Source: Flaviflagellibacter rhizophilus
GTDB taxonomy: Bacteria > Pseudomonadota > Alphaproteobacteria > Rhizobiales > Methylopilaceae
DNA length: 64,000 bases
Direction of reading: 5' to 3'
Assembly: GCF_033898525.1 (NCBI RefSeq)
Contig: NZ_JAXAFJ010000008.1
Span: forward strand, 62,001-126,000
Shown: piece by piece, positions 16,470 through 25,275 of the stretch
How positions within the stretch are numbered: position 1 is the first letter of the stretch
Layout: each line of letters begins with the position of its first letter
Notes under the pieces: generated by a model
The model's input: the letters and a program-made list of their open reading frames with translations, nothing else
Told to the model about the DNA's origin: nothing
The model's database searches: none
Position numbers and translations under genes: made by a program

Positions 16470-18131
16470 ATGACCAACGCCGAAGCCACCGTCGATCCGA
16501 CGGACCCCTATGAGCGGGAGGCGCAGACATTTCCCCGCCTCAGCACGGACATGATCGAGCGCGTGCGCCGCTACGGATCGGAGGAGACGGTCCCTGCCGG
16601 ATCGCTCATCTTCGAGCGCGGCCAGCGCGGCGTCGACTTCTTCCTCGTCCTGCAAGGCCGCATCGAGATCTTCGAGACGGGCGTGGATGGCGAGGAGAGG
16701 GTGTTCGTCACGGAGGATGACCGCCAGTTCGCGGGCGAGATGGACCTCTTCAACGACCGCGAAGTGCTGGTCTCCGCCCGCGCGCAGGTGGAAAGCCGGC
16801 TGCTCCGCGTGAAGCGCGCGCGGTTCCGCGAGATGGCCTCGCGCGAGGCCGATATCGGCGAAATCATCATGCGCGCCTTCATCCTGCGCCGCGTGGGCTT
16901 GATCCGGCACCAGCACGGCGGGGTGGTTTTGGTCGGCTCGACCCGCGCGGCCGACACCCTGCGCCTGCAGCAATTCCTTACGCGCAACACCTATCCGTTC
17001 CGCGTGATGGACACGGAGAGCGACACGCAGGCGGCGGGTTTCCTCGACTGCTTCCGCGTGCAGCAGGACCAGCTTCCGGTTGTGCTGGTGCCGGGCGCCG
17101 ACGTGCTCAGGAAGCCCACGAACCATGAATTGGCGGCGGCGTTGGGACTGGTCGAGGAGATCGACTCCGAAGCCATTTGCGATGTCGCTATCATCGGCGC
17201 AGGCCCGGCCGGTCTGGCAGCTGCGGTCTACGCGGCTTCGGAGGGGCTTTCGACCATCGTGCTCGAAGGTCTCGCTCCGGGCGGGCAGGCCGGCACCTCC
17301 ACCAAGATCGAGAACTATCTCGGCTTTCCGACTGGCATATCGGGCGCTGCACTCGCCGGGCGCGCACAGGCACAGGCCCAGAAGTTCGGCGCTCGGCTGG
17401 CGATTTCCCGTCCCGTGCTGTCGGTCGATTGCGCGACGCGCCCGTTCCAGTTGACGCTGGAAGGAGGGCAGGTGGTCCAGGCAAGCTCCGTGGTGGTCGC
17501 CACGGGCGCGCGCTACCGCAAGCTCGATGTGGATAATTACCACGCCTACGAGGGCTCCGGCATCCACTACGCCGCCACGGCCATGGAAGCCGGCCTGTGC
17601 TCAGGCCAGGACGTCGTGGTGGTGGGCGGCGGTAATTCAGCCGGACAAGCGGCGGTGTTCCTGTCGCAGAGCGTGCGGCATGTGCACATCCTGGTTCGCG
17701 GCACGGGCCTCGCGGCCACCATGTCGGACTATCTGGTGGAGCGCATCGAGAGTTCGCCCCACATCACCGTGCACGCGCATTCGACCGTCACGGCACTTCA
17801 GGGAGACCAGTTCCTCCGGACCGTGACATGGTCGAACCGCCAGACCGGAGAGAGCCAGACGCACGACGTCGGCGCGCTCTTCGTGATGATCGGTGCGGAG
17901 CCCAACACGGAGTGGCTGGATGGCTGCCTCGATCTGGACGAGAAGGGCTTCGTGCTGACGGGCCGTTCCGGCTCGGGATCGGCGGACACCATCCAGTACG
18001 CGACGAGCACGCCGGGCATTTTCGCCGTGGGTGATGTGCGCTCCGGATCGGTGAAGCGCGTGGCATCGAGCGTGGGCGAGGGCTCGGTCGTCGTCCATGC
18101 CATCCACCGCTTCCTGCATCCGGCGGTGTGA
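16470..18131 (+). CDS. Cyclic-nucleotide-binding / thioredoxin-reductase-like flavoprotein fusion
   Basis: This 553-residue cytoplasmic protein has three parts. Residues about 20-120 form a cyclic-nucleotide-binding-like beta-roll (SLIFERGQRGVDFFLVLQGRIE). Residues about 148-230 look like a small thioredoxin-like adaptor (GGVVLVGSTRAADTLRLQQFL). Residues about 236-550 are a thioredoxin-reductase-like flavoprotein with FAD motif IIGAGPAGLAAAVYAA, NAD(P) motif VVVGGGNSAGQAA, and the second FAD motif GIFAVGDVRSG. At the place where thioredoxin reductase has its redox CxxC, this protein reads YAATAMEAGLC, so the classical disulphide is missing. It follows ggt by 14 bases, so cotranscription is likely. 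Its electron acceptor is unknown. Confidence 0.88.
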   Translation: MTNAEATVDPTDPYEREAQTFPRLSTDMIERVRRYGSEETVPAGSLIFERGQRGVDFFLVLQGRIEIFETGVDGEERVFVTEDDRQFAGEMDLFNDREVLVSARAQVESRLLRVKRARFREMASREADIGEIIMRAFILRRVGLIRHQHGGVVLVGSTRAADTLRLQQFLTRNTYPFRVMDTESDTQAAGFLDCFRVQQDQLPVVLVPGADVLRKPTNHELAAALGLVEEIDSEAICDVAIIGAGPAGLAAAVYAASEGLSTIVLEGLAPGGQAGTSTKIENYLGFPTGISGAALAGRAQAQAQKFGARLAISRPVLSVDCATRPFQLTLEGGQVVQASSVVVATGARYRKLDVDNYHAYEGSGIHYAATAMEAGLCSGQDVVVVGGGNSAGQAAVFLSQSVRHVHILVRGTGLAATMSDYLVERIESSPHITVHAHSTVTALQGDQFLRTVTWSNRQTGESQTHDVGALFVMIGAEPNTEWLDGCLDLDEKGFVLTGRSGSGSADTIQYATSTPGIFAVGDVRSGSVKRVASSVGEGSVVVHAIHRFLHPAV

Positions 18132-18235
18132 CAGCCGCACGAAACAAACGGAAACAAACGGGGCAATACGACCGAAACGTCCGGCCGGTAACACATCGTT
18201 AAGACGATGAACGATCCGGAACAGGACAGACGGAC

Positions 18236-18574
18236 ATGCTGCGCGGCTTCGCAACAACCTTCGGACTGGTGGCCACAATCACCCTTGGTGCGAACCTGTA
18301 CGCCGACCAGGTGAAGACGGCCGGCGCGGCCGTTGCTCACGTGACGCCGCCCGCCCAATCCGCCACCACCAACTCCAACCTCGCGGCTAAGGGCGACCGG
18401 CTTCCGGCGGCTCCGCGCTTCGCAATGGCGGACATTGGCGATGGTGCCTCCCGCCGTGTGCTTGAGGCCCATGCTCTGGCCCTGCACCAGAGCCGCACGG
18501 GAAGGTTCATCACGGTTGCCCGCCGCACCGGCGCCAGTGAAACCACGTTGGCGAGGACGTCCGCCGTTCAGTGA
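18236..18574 (+). CDS. Small exported or anchored hypothetical protein
   Basis: This 112-residue protein has an N-terminal hydrophobic segment that could be a signal peptide or anchor (MLRGFATTFGLVATITLGANLYA). An Ala/Thr-rich linker follows, then a polar C-terminus (RRVLEAHALALHQSRTGRFI). It is not recognised. A purine-rich site lies before the ATG. It stands alone between the flavoprotein fusion and the stress membrane operon. Confidence 0.55.
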   Translation: MLRGFATTFGLVATITLGANLYADQVKTAGAAVAHVTPPAQSATTNSNLAAKGDRLPAAPRFAMADIGDGASRRVLEAHALALHQSRTGRFITVARRTGASETTLARTSAVQ

Positions 18575-18656
18575 TCGGTTGCCCCTGGCAACGGGTGTTG
18601 AGACAGGCACGCAAGAAGTTCCAAAGTCTTTCTCGCAGGTTCTCCTTCCACCTTAT

Positions 18657-18682
18657 GGAACAGTTGGCGGCATCGCGCGGTT
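18657..18682 (+). promoter_or_regulatory. Candidate EcfG promoter of the membrane stress operon
   Basis: GGAAC (18657-18661) is followed by 17 bases and GGTT (18679-18682). This fits the loose form GGAAC-N18/19-TT of the alphaproteobacterial general stress sigma factor and is one base off the stricter cGTT. It lies about 55 bp before the first gene of an operon whose families are typically stress-induced. Confidence 0.5.
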
Positions 18683-18736
18683 TTGCAGGGGAGTCGCCAC
18701 GGGGCGGCAGAATTCCTCAACAAAGGGGCCATTGCG

Positions 18737-19558
18737 ATGTCTACGACCACGACACCCGGCGGAAGCGGCTTCTCCACACAGGGCGGGGGCTCGTCACTGT
18801 CCGGCGGAACACAGGATGCTCGCGCCAAGGCAAGCGAACTGGCCGCGGACGGCCGCGACGCGCTGAGACAGGGTGCCGAGAGCGCCAAGGACACTGCGCG
18901 GTCCGTTGCCGGTAATCTTCGCTCGGAAGCTTCGAGCTTCGCGAGCGGCGCAACCGAGAAGGCCAGGAGCCTCGCCGAAGACCAGAAGAATGCAGGCGCC
19001 GAACGCCTCTCCACCATCGCATCGGCGGTGGACCGCGCAGCGGGCGATCTGGAAGAGGCCTCGCCGCACACGGCCCGGCTCATCCGGCAGGCCGCTGCGA
19101 AGGTCGAGGATCTGTCCTCCACCCTGCAGAACCGCAGCGTCGAGGATCTGGTGGATTCGGCCCGTTACTACGCACGCCGCCAGCCGCTGGCTGTGTTCGG
19201 GGGCGCCGTCGTTGCCGGCGTGCTTCTCAGCCGCTTCCTCAAGAGCACCGCTGAGCCGACCTATGAAGGCGCCGGTTCCTATCCGCCGCCCGCACCGCGT
19301 CCCACCAATGTCGGCACGCCGCGCAATGACTGGTCGAGCACCGGCACCACGGGCTCTGGCCTTGGTGGCTCGGGTTCCGGCCTCGGCGGCACCGGCTCCA
19401 GCTTTGGCGGTACCGGCACCGGTCTGGCCGGCGGCACCGATCCGGATCGCAAGATCGGTGATCGCGTGAGCCCTACCGGTCGCGATCCGCTCTCGGACGC
19501 GACCCCGCAGCCGAGTGACTTCGGAACGGTCTCCGGAGGAACCCGCAATGGAATCTGA
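18737..19558 (+). CDS. YqjD/ElaB-like membrane-anchored stress protein
   Basis: This 273-residue protein has an alanine-rich amphipathic helical N-terminal half (AKASELAADGRDALRQ and similar, apolipoprotein-like). One hydrophobic segment lies near residue 155 (PLAVFGGAVVAGVLLSRFL). A Gly/Ser/Thr/Pro-rich tail follows, with short repeats of the type GSGLGG and GTGSSFGG. This layout is like YqjD/ElaB proteins that sit in the inner membrane and can associate with ribosomes in stationary phase; the family link is by architecture only. AAGGGG precedes the ATG at 18737. It overlaps the next gene by 11 bases. Confidence 0.7.
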   Translation: MSTTTTPGGSGFSTQGGGSSLSGGTQDARAKASELAADGRDALRQGAESAKDTARSVAGNLRSEASSFASGATEKARSLAEDQKNAGAERLSTIASAVDRAAGDLEEASPHTARLIRQAAAKVEDLSSTLQNRSVEDLVDSARYYARRQPLAVFGGAVVAGVLLSRFLKSTAEPTYEGAGSYPPPAPRPTNVGTPRNDWSSTGTTGSGLGGSGSGLGGTGSSFGGTGTGLAGGTDPDRKIGDRVSPTGRDPLSDATPQPSDFGTVSGGTRNGI

Positions 19559-19940
19559 CCGCACCCGCTCCCTTCCGGGGCTGGTTGCCGATCTCTTTGC
19601 GCAGAGCTCCACGCTCTTCCGCAAGGAGATACAGCTGGCCAAGGCGGAGATGGCCGAGAAGGTCACGGAAGGCTTTATCGGCCTCGGCATGATGATTGGC
19701 GCTGCGGTGCTGTTCATCTCCGCGCTGAACGTCCTGCTTGCCGCCGCCGTGACGGGCCTGACGGAAGCCGGCGTGCCTGCCTGGCTTTCCTCCATCATCG
19801 TCGGCGTCATCGTCGCCATCATTGGCTACGTGATGCTCAATCGCGGCATGGCGGCGCTGAAGACCGATAACCTCATGCCGAAGAAAACTGCAGACCAGCT
19901 GGCGCAAGACGCCGCGCTTCTCAAGGAGCAAGCCCAATGA
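19548..19940 (+). CDS. Phage-holin-superfamily (YqjE-like) membrane protein
   Basis: This 130-residue inner-membrane protein starts with an amphipathic helix (LVADLFAQSSTLFRKEIQLAKAEMAEKV). Two closely spaced membrane helices follow (about residues 43-70 and 78-100), then a polar tail. This is the pattern of YqjE-like, holin-superfamily-III proteins that partner YqjD-type proteins; they are not phage genes. GGAGGA lies seven bases before the ATG, inside the upstream gene. Its end overlaps the next start as ATGA, so all three genes are coupled. Confidence 0.78.
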   Translation: MESDRTRSLPGLVADLFAQSSTLFRKEIQLAKAEMAEKVTEGFIGLGMMIGAAVLFISALNVLLAAAVTGLTEAGVPAWLSSIIVGVIVAIIGYVMLNRGMAALKTDNLMPKKTADQLAQDAALLKEQAQ

Positions 19941-21076
19941 CCGACACCTCCAACAAGTCGAGCACAGAGATCGAGCGCGAGGTCGAAAGCACCCGGGCCG
20001 GTCTGGAAGACACCCTTGGCCAGCTGCGCGACCGCGTTCAGCCGCGCGCCGTCGTGGATGAAGTCTGGGAATTCGCAAGCGGCAGCGGCGGGGGCGACTT
20101 CGCTCGCAACCTCGGCCGCAGCGTCCGCGACAACCCCATCCCGGTGGTTCTCATCGGCGCCGGCCTCGCCTGGCTGATGAGCGGCAAGGGCACGCCGTCC
20201 TTCGGTTCATCGAGCTCCTATGGCGATGAGTATGACGACGAGAACTACACCTACGGCGCACGCCGTCGGGTCGGTTCTTCCGGTTACTCCTCGCCCTACA
20301 CCCGTCGCGACTTCGAGACGGAGGGGTATGAGCACTACGAGGGCGACGAGCCGGGCATGATCGACAAGGCTCGTGGTGGCCTCCGCAGCGCTGGCGGTAC
20401 GATCTCCGACGCCGCACATCGTGCTGCCGACGCCGTTACGGGCGCGGTGTCCACGGTGTCGGACAAGATCAGCGGTGCTGCATCGAGCGCGACCGGTGCC
20501 TTCAGTGGCGCAGGCTCCCGCGCCTCGGAATTCGGCGGCTACGCCGGCGATCGTGCGGCTTATCTTCGTGACCGGGCCTCCCGCATGGGCAACCAGGCCT
20601 ATCGCGGTGGTGCGTCCGCGGGCCGCCGGGTCGGCGAGTTCGCCGATCAGCAGCCGCTGCTCGTGGCAGCGATGGGTCTTGCCATCGGCGCCATCGTCGG
20701 CGCCAGCTTCCGCGCCACGGAAGCCGAGCGTCGCCTGATGGGCCAGCAGGCCGATCGCCTGAAGGCCCAGGCTGCTGAACTGGCCCATGAAGGTTATGAG
20801 CGTGCGGCGTCAGCCGTGCAGCATACCTTCGATGAGGTGAAGTCCGAGGCCGAGTCGCAGGGGCTCACCACCCAGGACGCCAAGGGCGCCGTGGGCTCGC
20901 TCGGAGACCGCGTCAAGGCGGTCTACGAGAAGGGCAAGGAAACGCTGGCCGATGAAGTGCAGGCCGGCGCATCCGATGCCGAGAAGAAGGTGGACGAGGC
21001 CTCGAATAAGACGGCCAGCGCCATCTCCTCGCCCACCGGCGGCAGCAGCAACAACAGCCCGGCAACGAATATCTGA
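19937..21076 (+). CDS. DUF3618 family membrane protein
   Basis: This 379-residue protein begins with the DUF3618 signature: IEREVESTRAGLEDTLGQLRDRV, then RDNPIPVVLIGAGLAWLMSG as a membrane segment. A long Tyr/Arg/Ser-rich middle follows, then an Ala/Gly-rich stretch (TGAVSTVSDKISGAASSAT), a second hydrophobic segment (QPLLVAAMGLAIGAIVGASF), and a late-embryogenesis-like helical tail. It is the last gene of the operon and is followed by a strong terminator. A membrane-protective role in stress is inferred from the family and neighbours. Confidence 0.8.
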   Translation: MTDTSNKSSTEIEREVESTRAGLEDTLGQLRDRVQPRAVVDEVWEFASGSGGGDFARNLGRSVRDNPIPVVLIGAGLAWLMSGKGTPSFGSSSSYGDEYDDENYTYGARRRVGSSGYSSPYTRRDFETEGYEHYEGDEPGMIDKARGGLRSAGGTISDAAHRAADAVTGAVSTVSDKISGAASSATGAFSGAGSRASEFGGYAGDRAAYLRDRASRMGNQAYRGGASAGRRVGEFADQQPLLVAAMGLAIGAIVGASFRATEAERRLMGQQADRLKAQAAELAHEGYERAASAVQHTFDEVKSEAESQGLTTQDAKGAVGSLGDRVKAVYEKGKETLADEVQAGASDAEKKVDEASNKTASAISSPTGGSSNNSPATNI

Positions 21077-21100
21077 TCCTTGCCGCTGGCCTGAAAGAAA

Positions 21101-21133
21101 CCCCGCCCGTAAACACGGGCGGGGTTTTCTGTT
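21101..21133 (+). terminator. Rho-independent terminator of the membrane stress operon
   Basis: CCCCGCCCGT (21101-21110) pairs perfectly with ACGGGCGGGG (21115-21124) around an AAAC loop. TTTTCTGTTTT follows. It lies 25 bases after the DUF3618 stop codon. Confidence 0.93.
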
Positions 21134-21167
21134 TTAGGCGTTCGGTCTGGACGGTCAGGGAGCGGGT

Positions 21168-21893
21168 TTGACCGGGGCAGCAGCTATCGATCTCTACGTG
21201 ATGCCGGTCGCGCCCGAAGCGGATCCTCGCGGCATTCTTCCGCTGCTGGACCATGCGGAGCAGAAGCGCGCGGCACGATATCGCCGGGTGCAGGACCGGC
21301 TTTCCTATATTGCCGCACACGCCCTGCTGCGCGTGATGCTGGGGCACAGGCTGGGCGTGGAGCCGCCAGCCCTTCGGTTTTCGTCGCGGCCCGGCGGCAA
21401 GCCGGTGCTGGAGAGTGGATTTGAGACAATCCCTTTCAGTTTGAGCCACAGCGCGGGCGTGGTTGCGGTGGCGCTCGGATGTGACGTCGAACTGGGGGTC
21501 GACATCGAAGTCTCGCCCCGGCCACGGCCTGCCGGCAGGTATGCGGCGTCGGCCTTCTGTCCGGACGAAACCGCGATGATCCACGGCGTCGTGGAGGATG
21601 TGGCGCGCGAGCGGCTCTTCCTGCAATTCTGGACCCTGAAGGAGGCGTTCGCGAAGGCAACGGGGCGCGGCCTTTCCGGAGGTCTCGACCGCGTGTCCTT
21701 CGCGGCCGGTCCGGACCGGCCCGTCTTCCATTCAGCGGATGATGGGCCCACGTCGGAATGGAAGTTCGCGCAATGGTCTACCACCGATCACGTGCTCGCC
21801 TTGGCCGCGCGCGGCAGGGACATGCCTCGCGCGGTCCAGCTTCACGTGCTGGATGAGGATGCGCTCAGAAGCGCGCCTCCAGCTTCACGTTGA
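21168..21893 (+). CDS. 4'-phosphopantetheinyl transferase (Sfp type)
   Basis: This 241-residue enzyme moves phosphopantetheine from coenzyme A to carrier domains, as needed for non-ribosomal peptide or polyketide assembly. Key marks are FSLSHSAGVVAVAL, LGVDIEVS with the magnesium-binding acidic residues, and FLQFWTLKEAFAKATG with the WxxKEA motif. The start is a TTG at 21168 with AGGGAG five bases upstream; no ATG restores the N-terminal strand IDLYVMPV. Its last 29 bases overlap the 3' end of the convergent TonB-dependent receptor. No carrier-protein or synthetase gene is in the window, so its client is unknown; a siderophore synthetase is a reasonable guess. Confidence 0.88.
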   Translation: MTGAAAIDLYVMPVAPEADPRGILPLLDHAEQKRAARYRRVQDRLSYIAAHALLRVMLGHRLGVEPPALRFSSRPGGKPVLESGFETIPFSLSHSAGVVAVALGCDVELGVDIEVSPRPRPAGRYAASAFCPDETAMIHGVVEDVARERLFLQFWTLKEAFAKATGRGLSGGLDRVSFAAGPDRPVFHSADDGPTSEWKFAQWSTTDHVLALAARGRDMPRAVQLHVLDEDALRSAPPASR

Positions 21894-24036
21894 AAGCACG
21901 CGGCTCGCCATAGAAGTTGAACACCGTGGCGGAGCCGAGGCGCTCGTAGTAGACCTCGTCGAACAGGTTGGTGACGGTTGCCGAGGCCCTGATGTTCTCG
22001 TTGATGTCGTAGGCCAGCCGGGCATCCACGATGACATACCCGTCCTCTTCGAACCTCGCCGCTCCGTTGACATTGTAGAAGCTGCTGACGGCCTTCACGC
22101 CTCCGCCGATGGACCAGTCCTTCAGATAACCTTCGTCGAACTTGTACTGTGTCCACAGTGAGAAGACATGTCGGGGGACGAGGCTTGAGAACGCCTGTCC
22201 GTTCTGGGCGACAGGCGCCCGGATGAACTCCATGTCCGAGAAGGTGTAGCCGGCAAAGACGTCCCAGCCCTTGATGGGGCTCCCGCTGATCTCGGCTTCC
22301 ACGCCGTTGATCTCCACCTCGCCCACGGCAGCGAAGACGCCGCCCGTGCTGATGTCGCTGAAGGCGCGGTTCTTGTCGTGCTGCTGGAACACGGCGAGCT
22401 GCGTGTTGAGGTTGCCGTTGAACCAGGACGTCTTCACCCCTGCCTCGTAGCTGTCGCTTTCCCGCGGTTCGAGAGATTCCGCTCCGGCGGTGGTCTGCAG
22501 GGCGAAGGATTCCGCGTAGCTTCCGTAGACCGAGATGTTGTCGGTGATATCGACGACCAAGCCGAGATTGGGCAGGAACTTCGCGTCCTCGTCGAATTCT
22601 CCCGACAGGCCGCCCGTCCGCAAGTTCGTTGTCTGGTTTTGGTACCAGCCAAGCCGCCCGCCGAGGACCACGGTCACCGGCTGCACAGGCTTGACGCGCA
22701 ACTGGCTGTAGGCGCCCATTTGCTCAGGCTCGGTGCGAAGGCGGTCACCGTAGCTGACCACGGGGGCCTGCCAGGACGGATCAGGATCAAACACGTTCGT
22801 CGTGCCCGGCACCGTTACAGTGCCGTTCTGGACGGTTTGTTCGTAGCGTCGGTAATCCACGCCTGCCACGAAGTTGTGGGTCAGCCCCCAAGCTTGGAAG
22901 GGGGTGTCGATATGAGCGTCAGCCGAGACCGTGCGCTCTTCATACCTGCGGGCCGTGCCGGCACGGGGTATATTCCCGCTCGAATCCACGCCGGCGGCTT
23001 GCCCTCGAACACTGCCGGCAAACCCATAAAGATAATCCACCTCGCGGTCCGTCACGCGCATTCCGGCCCCGATGCGGCCGCCATTGTCCAGCCGATGCTC
23101 CAACTCCACGAGCGCCTCGTTCGACTCGTTGTCGAACCTGTTCCAGTCAGCGCCGACGAAGGTCGAGCGGTCCACGTCGAGCAGGCGCCGGTCTGCATAG
23201 GCCGGCAATCCGTTGAACGGCGTACTCTTGCGCTCCTGCCGCCATGCGGAGACCGTCAGCGTCGTGTCGTCCGTCAGGTCCGCTTCCACCGTCCCGAACA
23301 GCACGCCCACCTGATTGTCGTTCACGTCCACGAAGCTGTCGCGGTCCTGGAAGGCGGCGGCCACACGCCCGCGGACAGCGCCCGATTTTACCAGCGAGCC
23401 GGAGGTGTCGATCTCTCCCCGGAAGTTGTTCCAGGAGCCGCCGGAGACGGAGCCGTAGACCTTTGTCTCCTCGGTCGGGCGCTTCAGCACGAGGTTCACC
23501 GCGCCGCCGGGCTCACCTGCCGCGCTGAACAGGGCAGCGGGGCCGCGCAGCACTTCCACGCGGTCGAAGATGAAGAGGTCGGGCTGCGTGCCGTAGATGC
23601 TCGCCATCGGAGCCGGCAACCCGTTCACCAGCGCGGTGTCGAACTCGAACCCGCGTGAGAAGATGCTGGAGCGGCCGGGATCGTTGCGCAGCACGTGCAG
23701 GCCCACGGTGCGCCGCGCGATATCCTCAAGCTGGGTGAAGTTCTGGTCCTCGATCCGCTGCCGCGTGATGACCGACACCGATTGAGGGATCTGCCGGAGA
23801 GGCACCGCGCCCTTGCCGCCAATGGTTGCCCGGTCGGTGGTGTAGGAGCCTGTGCCCTCGGTCGCGGCAGGATCGGTCTTCGGTTTGGCACCGCCGGCGC
23901 CCTGTGCCTGGCCTTCCACCGTGATGGTCTCCAGTTCCACGTCCACCGCCTGCTGCGCCCCGGCGGGCGCGGCCAGAGCCGTGATCATGGTGGTGGCCAG
24001 AAGCATGGCCCGATACTGGCCTGACGCGATGCGCAT
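21865..24036 (-). CDS. TonB-dependent siderophore receptor
   Basis: This 723-residue outer-membrane receptor has a signal peptide ending near AAPAGA. A TonB-box-like ELETITVEG lies in the mature N-terminus. The plug domain contains VPLRQIPQSVSVITRQRIEDQ and VEVLRGPAALF with EPGGAVNLVLKRP, the FhuA/FpvA-type siderophore plug signature. The barrel follows and ends in a C-terminal aromatic strand (NVKLEARF). The start at 24036 has GGGGAAG upstream. The divergent AraC gene probably regulates it. The ligand is likely a ferric siderophore, type unknown. Confidence 0.93.
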   Translation of the reverse strand: MRIASGQYRAMLLATTMITALAAPAGAQQAVDVELETITVEGQAQGAGGAKPKTDPAATEGTGSYTTDRATIGGKGAVPLRQIPQSVSVITRQRIEDQNFTQLEDIARRTVGLHVLRNDPGRSSIFSRGFEFDTALVNGLPAPMASIYGTQPDLFIFDRVEVLRGPAALFSAAGEPGGAVNLVLKRPTEETKVYGSVSGGSWNNFRGEIDTSGSLVKSGAVRGRVAAAFQDRDSFVDVNDNQVGVLFGTVEADLTDDTTLTVSAWRQERKSTPFNGLPAYADRRLLDVDRSTFVGADWNRFDNESNEALVELEHRLDNGGRIGAGMRVTDREVDYLYGFAGSVRGQAAGVDSSGNIPRAGTARRYEERTVSADAHIDTPFQAWGLTHNFVAGVDYRRYEQTVQNGTVTVPGTTNVFDPDPSWQAPVVSYGDRLRTEPEQMGAYSQLRVKPVQPVTVVLGGRLGWYQNQTTNLRTGGLSGEFDEDAKFLPNLGLVVDITDNISVYGSYAESFALQTTAGAESLEPRESDSYEAGVKTSWFNGNLNTQLAVFQQHDKNRAFSDISTGGVFAAVGEVEINGVEAEISGSPIKGWDVFAGYTFSDMEFIRAPVAQNGQAFSSLVPRHVFSLWTQYKFDEGYLKDWSIGGGVKAVSSFYNVNGAARFEEDGYVIVDARLAYDINENIRASATVTNLFDEVYYERLGSATVFNFYGEPRAFNVKLEARF

Positions 24037-24234
24037 GTTGTCTTCCCCCGAAGATGCCGTGCCGTGGCTCATAGCGGCGGCGGACAGGGAAAGCCTTTGG
24101 TGAAAATGCAATCATGTTTGCCGGATCGTCAGATCAACGCTTGCAAAGCCGGTGTTGCAAATTCGTTCAAGATGCCGCCGAAATTCATCGTGAGTAGTCT
24201 AGATCCGTTCAAATATTCATAGCCGAACGTTGTG

Positions 24235-24265
24235 TTGACAGCTCGTGATCATCAAGCCTTCTACA
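24235..24265 (+). promoter_or_regulatory. Possible sigma-70-type promoter of the AraC gene
   Basis: A perfect -35 hexamer TTGACA (24235-24240) is followed about 18-19 bases later by TTCTACA, a poor -10. It points toward the AraC-family gene at 24301. The 264-bp divergent region is A+T-richer than its surroundings, as expected for a control region. Confidence 0.35.
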
Positions 24266-24300
24266 GCATGTTCACTTCAGACATTTTTTGAAGAGTTCCA

Positions 24301-25269
24301 ATGAAGATCGAAGGGACTGTGACGCCGGACGAGGTGGCGCGCCTTGTCTCTGTCGCGGGGCAGGATTTTCGTGTCCGCACGATGCCTGCCCGTGGCCCGG
24401 TGCTCGACGGGGTCTTCCGCATGGAGAGGCTCTCATGCGGCCTCGTCCTTCATGCGACCGACGGCATCACCATGCGTGACCTAGACAGCGAGATGCAGCA
24501 CCATGGTGGCATCACGCTGTACCTGTTTCTCGCGGGTGAGGTCGATCTGTCGATTGCCGGCGAGCCGATGCGCGTGGGCCGGCACGGTCCAGAGCTCGAG
24601 GCCGTGATGATCTCGCATCCACGGCCGGAGCTCTTCCGCCGCCGCGCCCGGAAGGGGGAGCGCCAGCGCAAGGTCAACATCTCCTTCTCCAGGGAATGGC
24701 TGGAACAGCGCGGCCTCCTGGAAGCCGGCGATGACGGCCCGTTGTCCCGCTTCTGTGGCGCGCATCTCGCGCAGCTTCGCTGGCGCCCGTCACCGCGCCT
24801 CGTGGCGCTTGCCGAGGATGTGCTGTTCATCATCACCCACGCCACCTGCGCCGAGACGCTGTACCTCGAAAGCCGGGCCACGGAGATGGTCGCGGAAGCC
24901 GTGACGGCGCTCGTCATGCAGGAAGCGGGGGAGGACGGATTGGCCGCACTGGACCGGCAGCGCCTGACGCGGGCCTGTGCCTTTCTTGAGCGGCGGCTCG
25001 ATCACCTGCCGGCCCTGGAAGAGGTCGCCGGTGATGCCGGCGTCAGCATCGCCACGCTTCAGCGGCTCTTCCGCATGGCCCTGGGCACCACTGTGCTGGG
25101 ACATGCGCGCGCGCTCAGGCTGGACCGCGCCCGGCTTCAGCTGGAGCGGGAAGGGCTCTCCATCACGCAGGTCGCCTTTGCGGCGGGTTATTCCAGCCCG
25201 GCCAATTTCGCGACGGCATTCCGGCGCCGCTTCAGCATCGCGCCCAAAGAGGTGCGGCGGCGGTCCTGA
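24301..25269 (+). CDS. AraC-family transcriptional regulator
   Basis: This 322-residue regulator has an N-terminal sensing domain. The C-terminal double helix-turn-helix covers about residues 220-320, with LPALEEVAGDAGVSIATLQRLFR and ITQVAFAAGYSSPANFATAFRRRF. It lies divergent to a siderophore receptor, the arrangement of PchR/YbtA-like regulators that sense an internalised ferric siderophore and activate its receptor gene. That role is inferred from context. GAAGAG precedes the ATG. Its 3' end is six bases from the convergent SurA-like gene. Confidence 0.9.
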   Translation: MKIEGTVTPDEVARLVSVAGQDFRVRTMPARGPVLDGVFRMERLSCGLVLHATDGITMRDLDSEMQHHGGITLYLFLAGEVDLSIAGEPMRVGRHGPELEAVMISHPRPELFRRRARKGERQRKVNISFSREWLEQRGLLEAGDDGPLSRFCGAHLAQLRWRPSPRLVALAEDVLFIITHATCAETLYLESRATEMVAEAVTALVMQEAGEDGLAALDRQRLTRACAFLERRLDHLPALEEVAGDAGVSIATLQRLFRMALGTTVLGHARALRLDRARLQLEREGLSITQVAFAAGYSSPANFATAFRRRFSIAPKEVRRRS

Positions 25270-25275
25270 TCCAGA

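Noticed and set aside
19548..19940. Phage holin
   Set aside because: The protein is a YqjE-like chromosomal partner of a YqjD-like protein, with no phage genes around.
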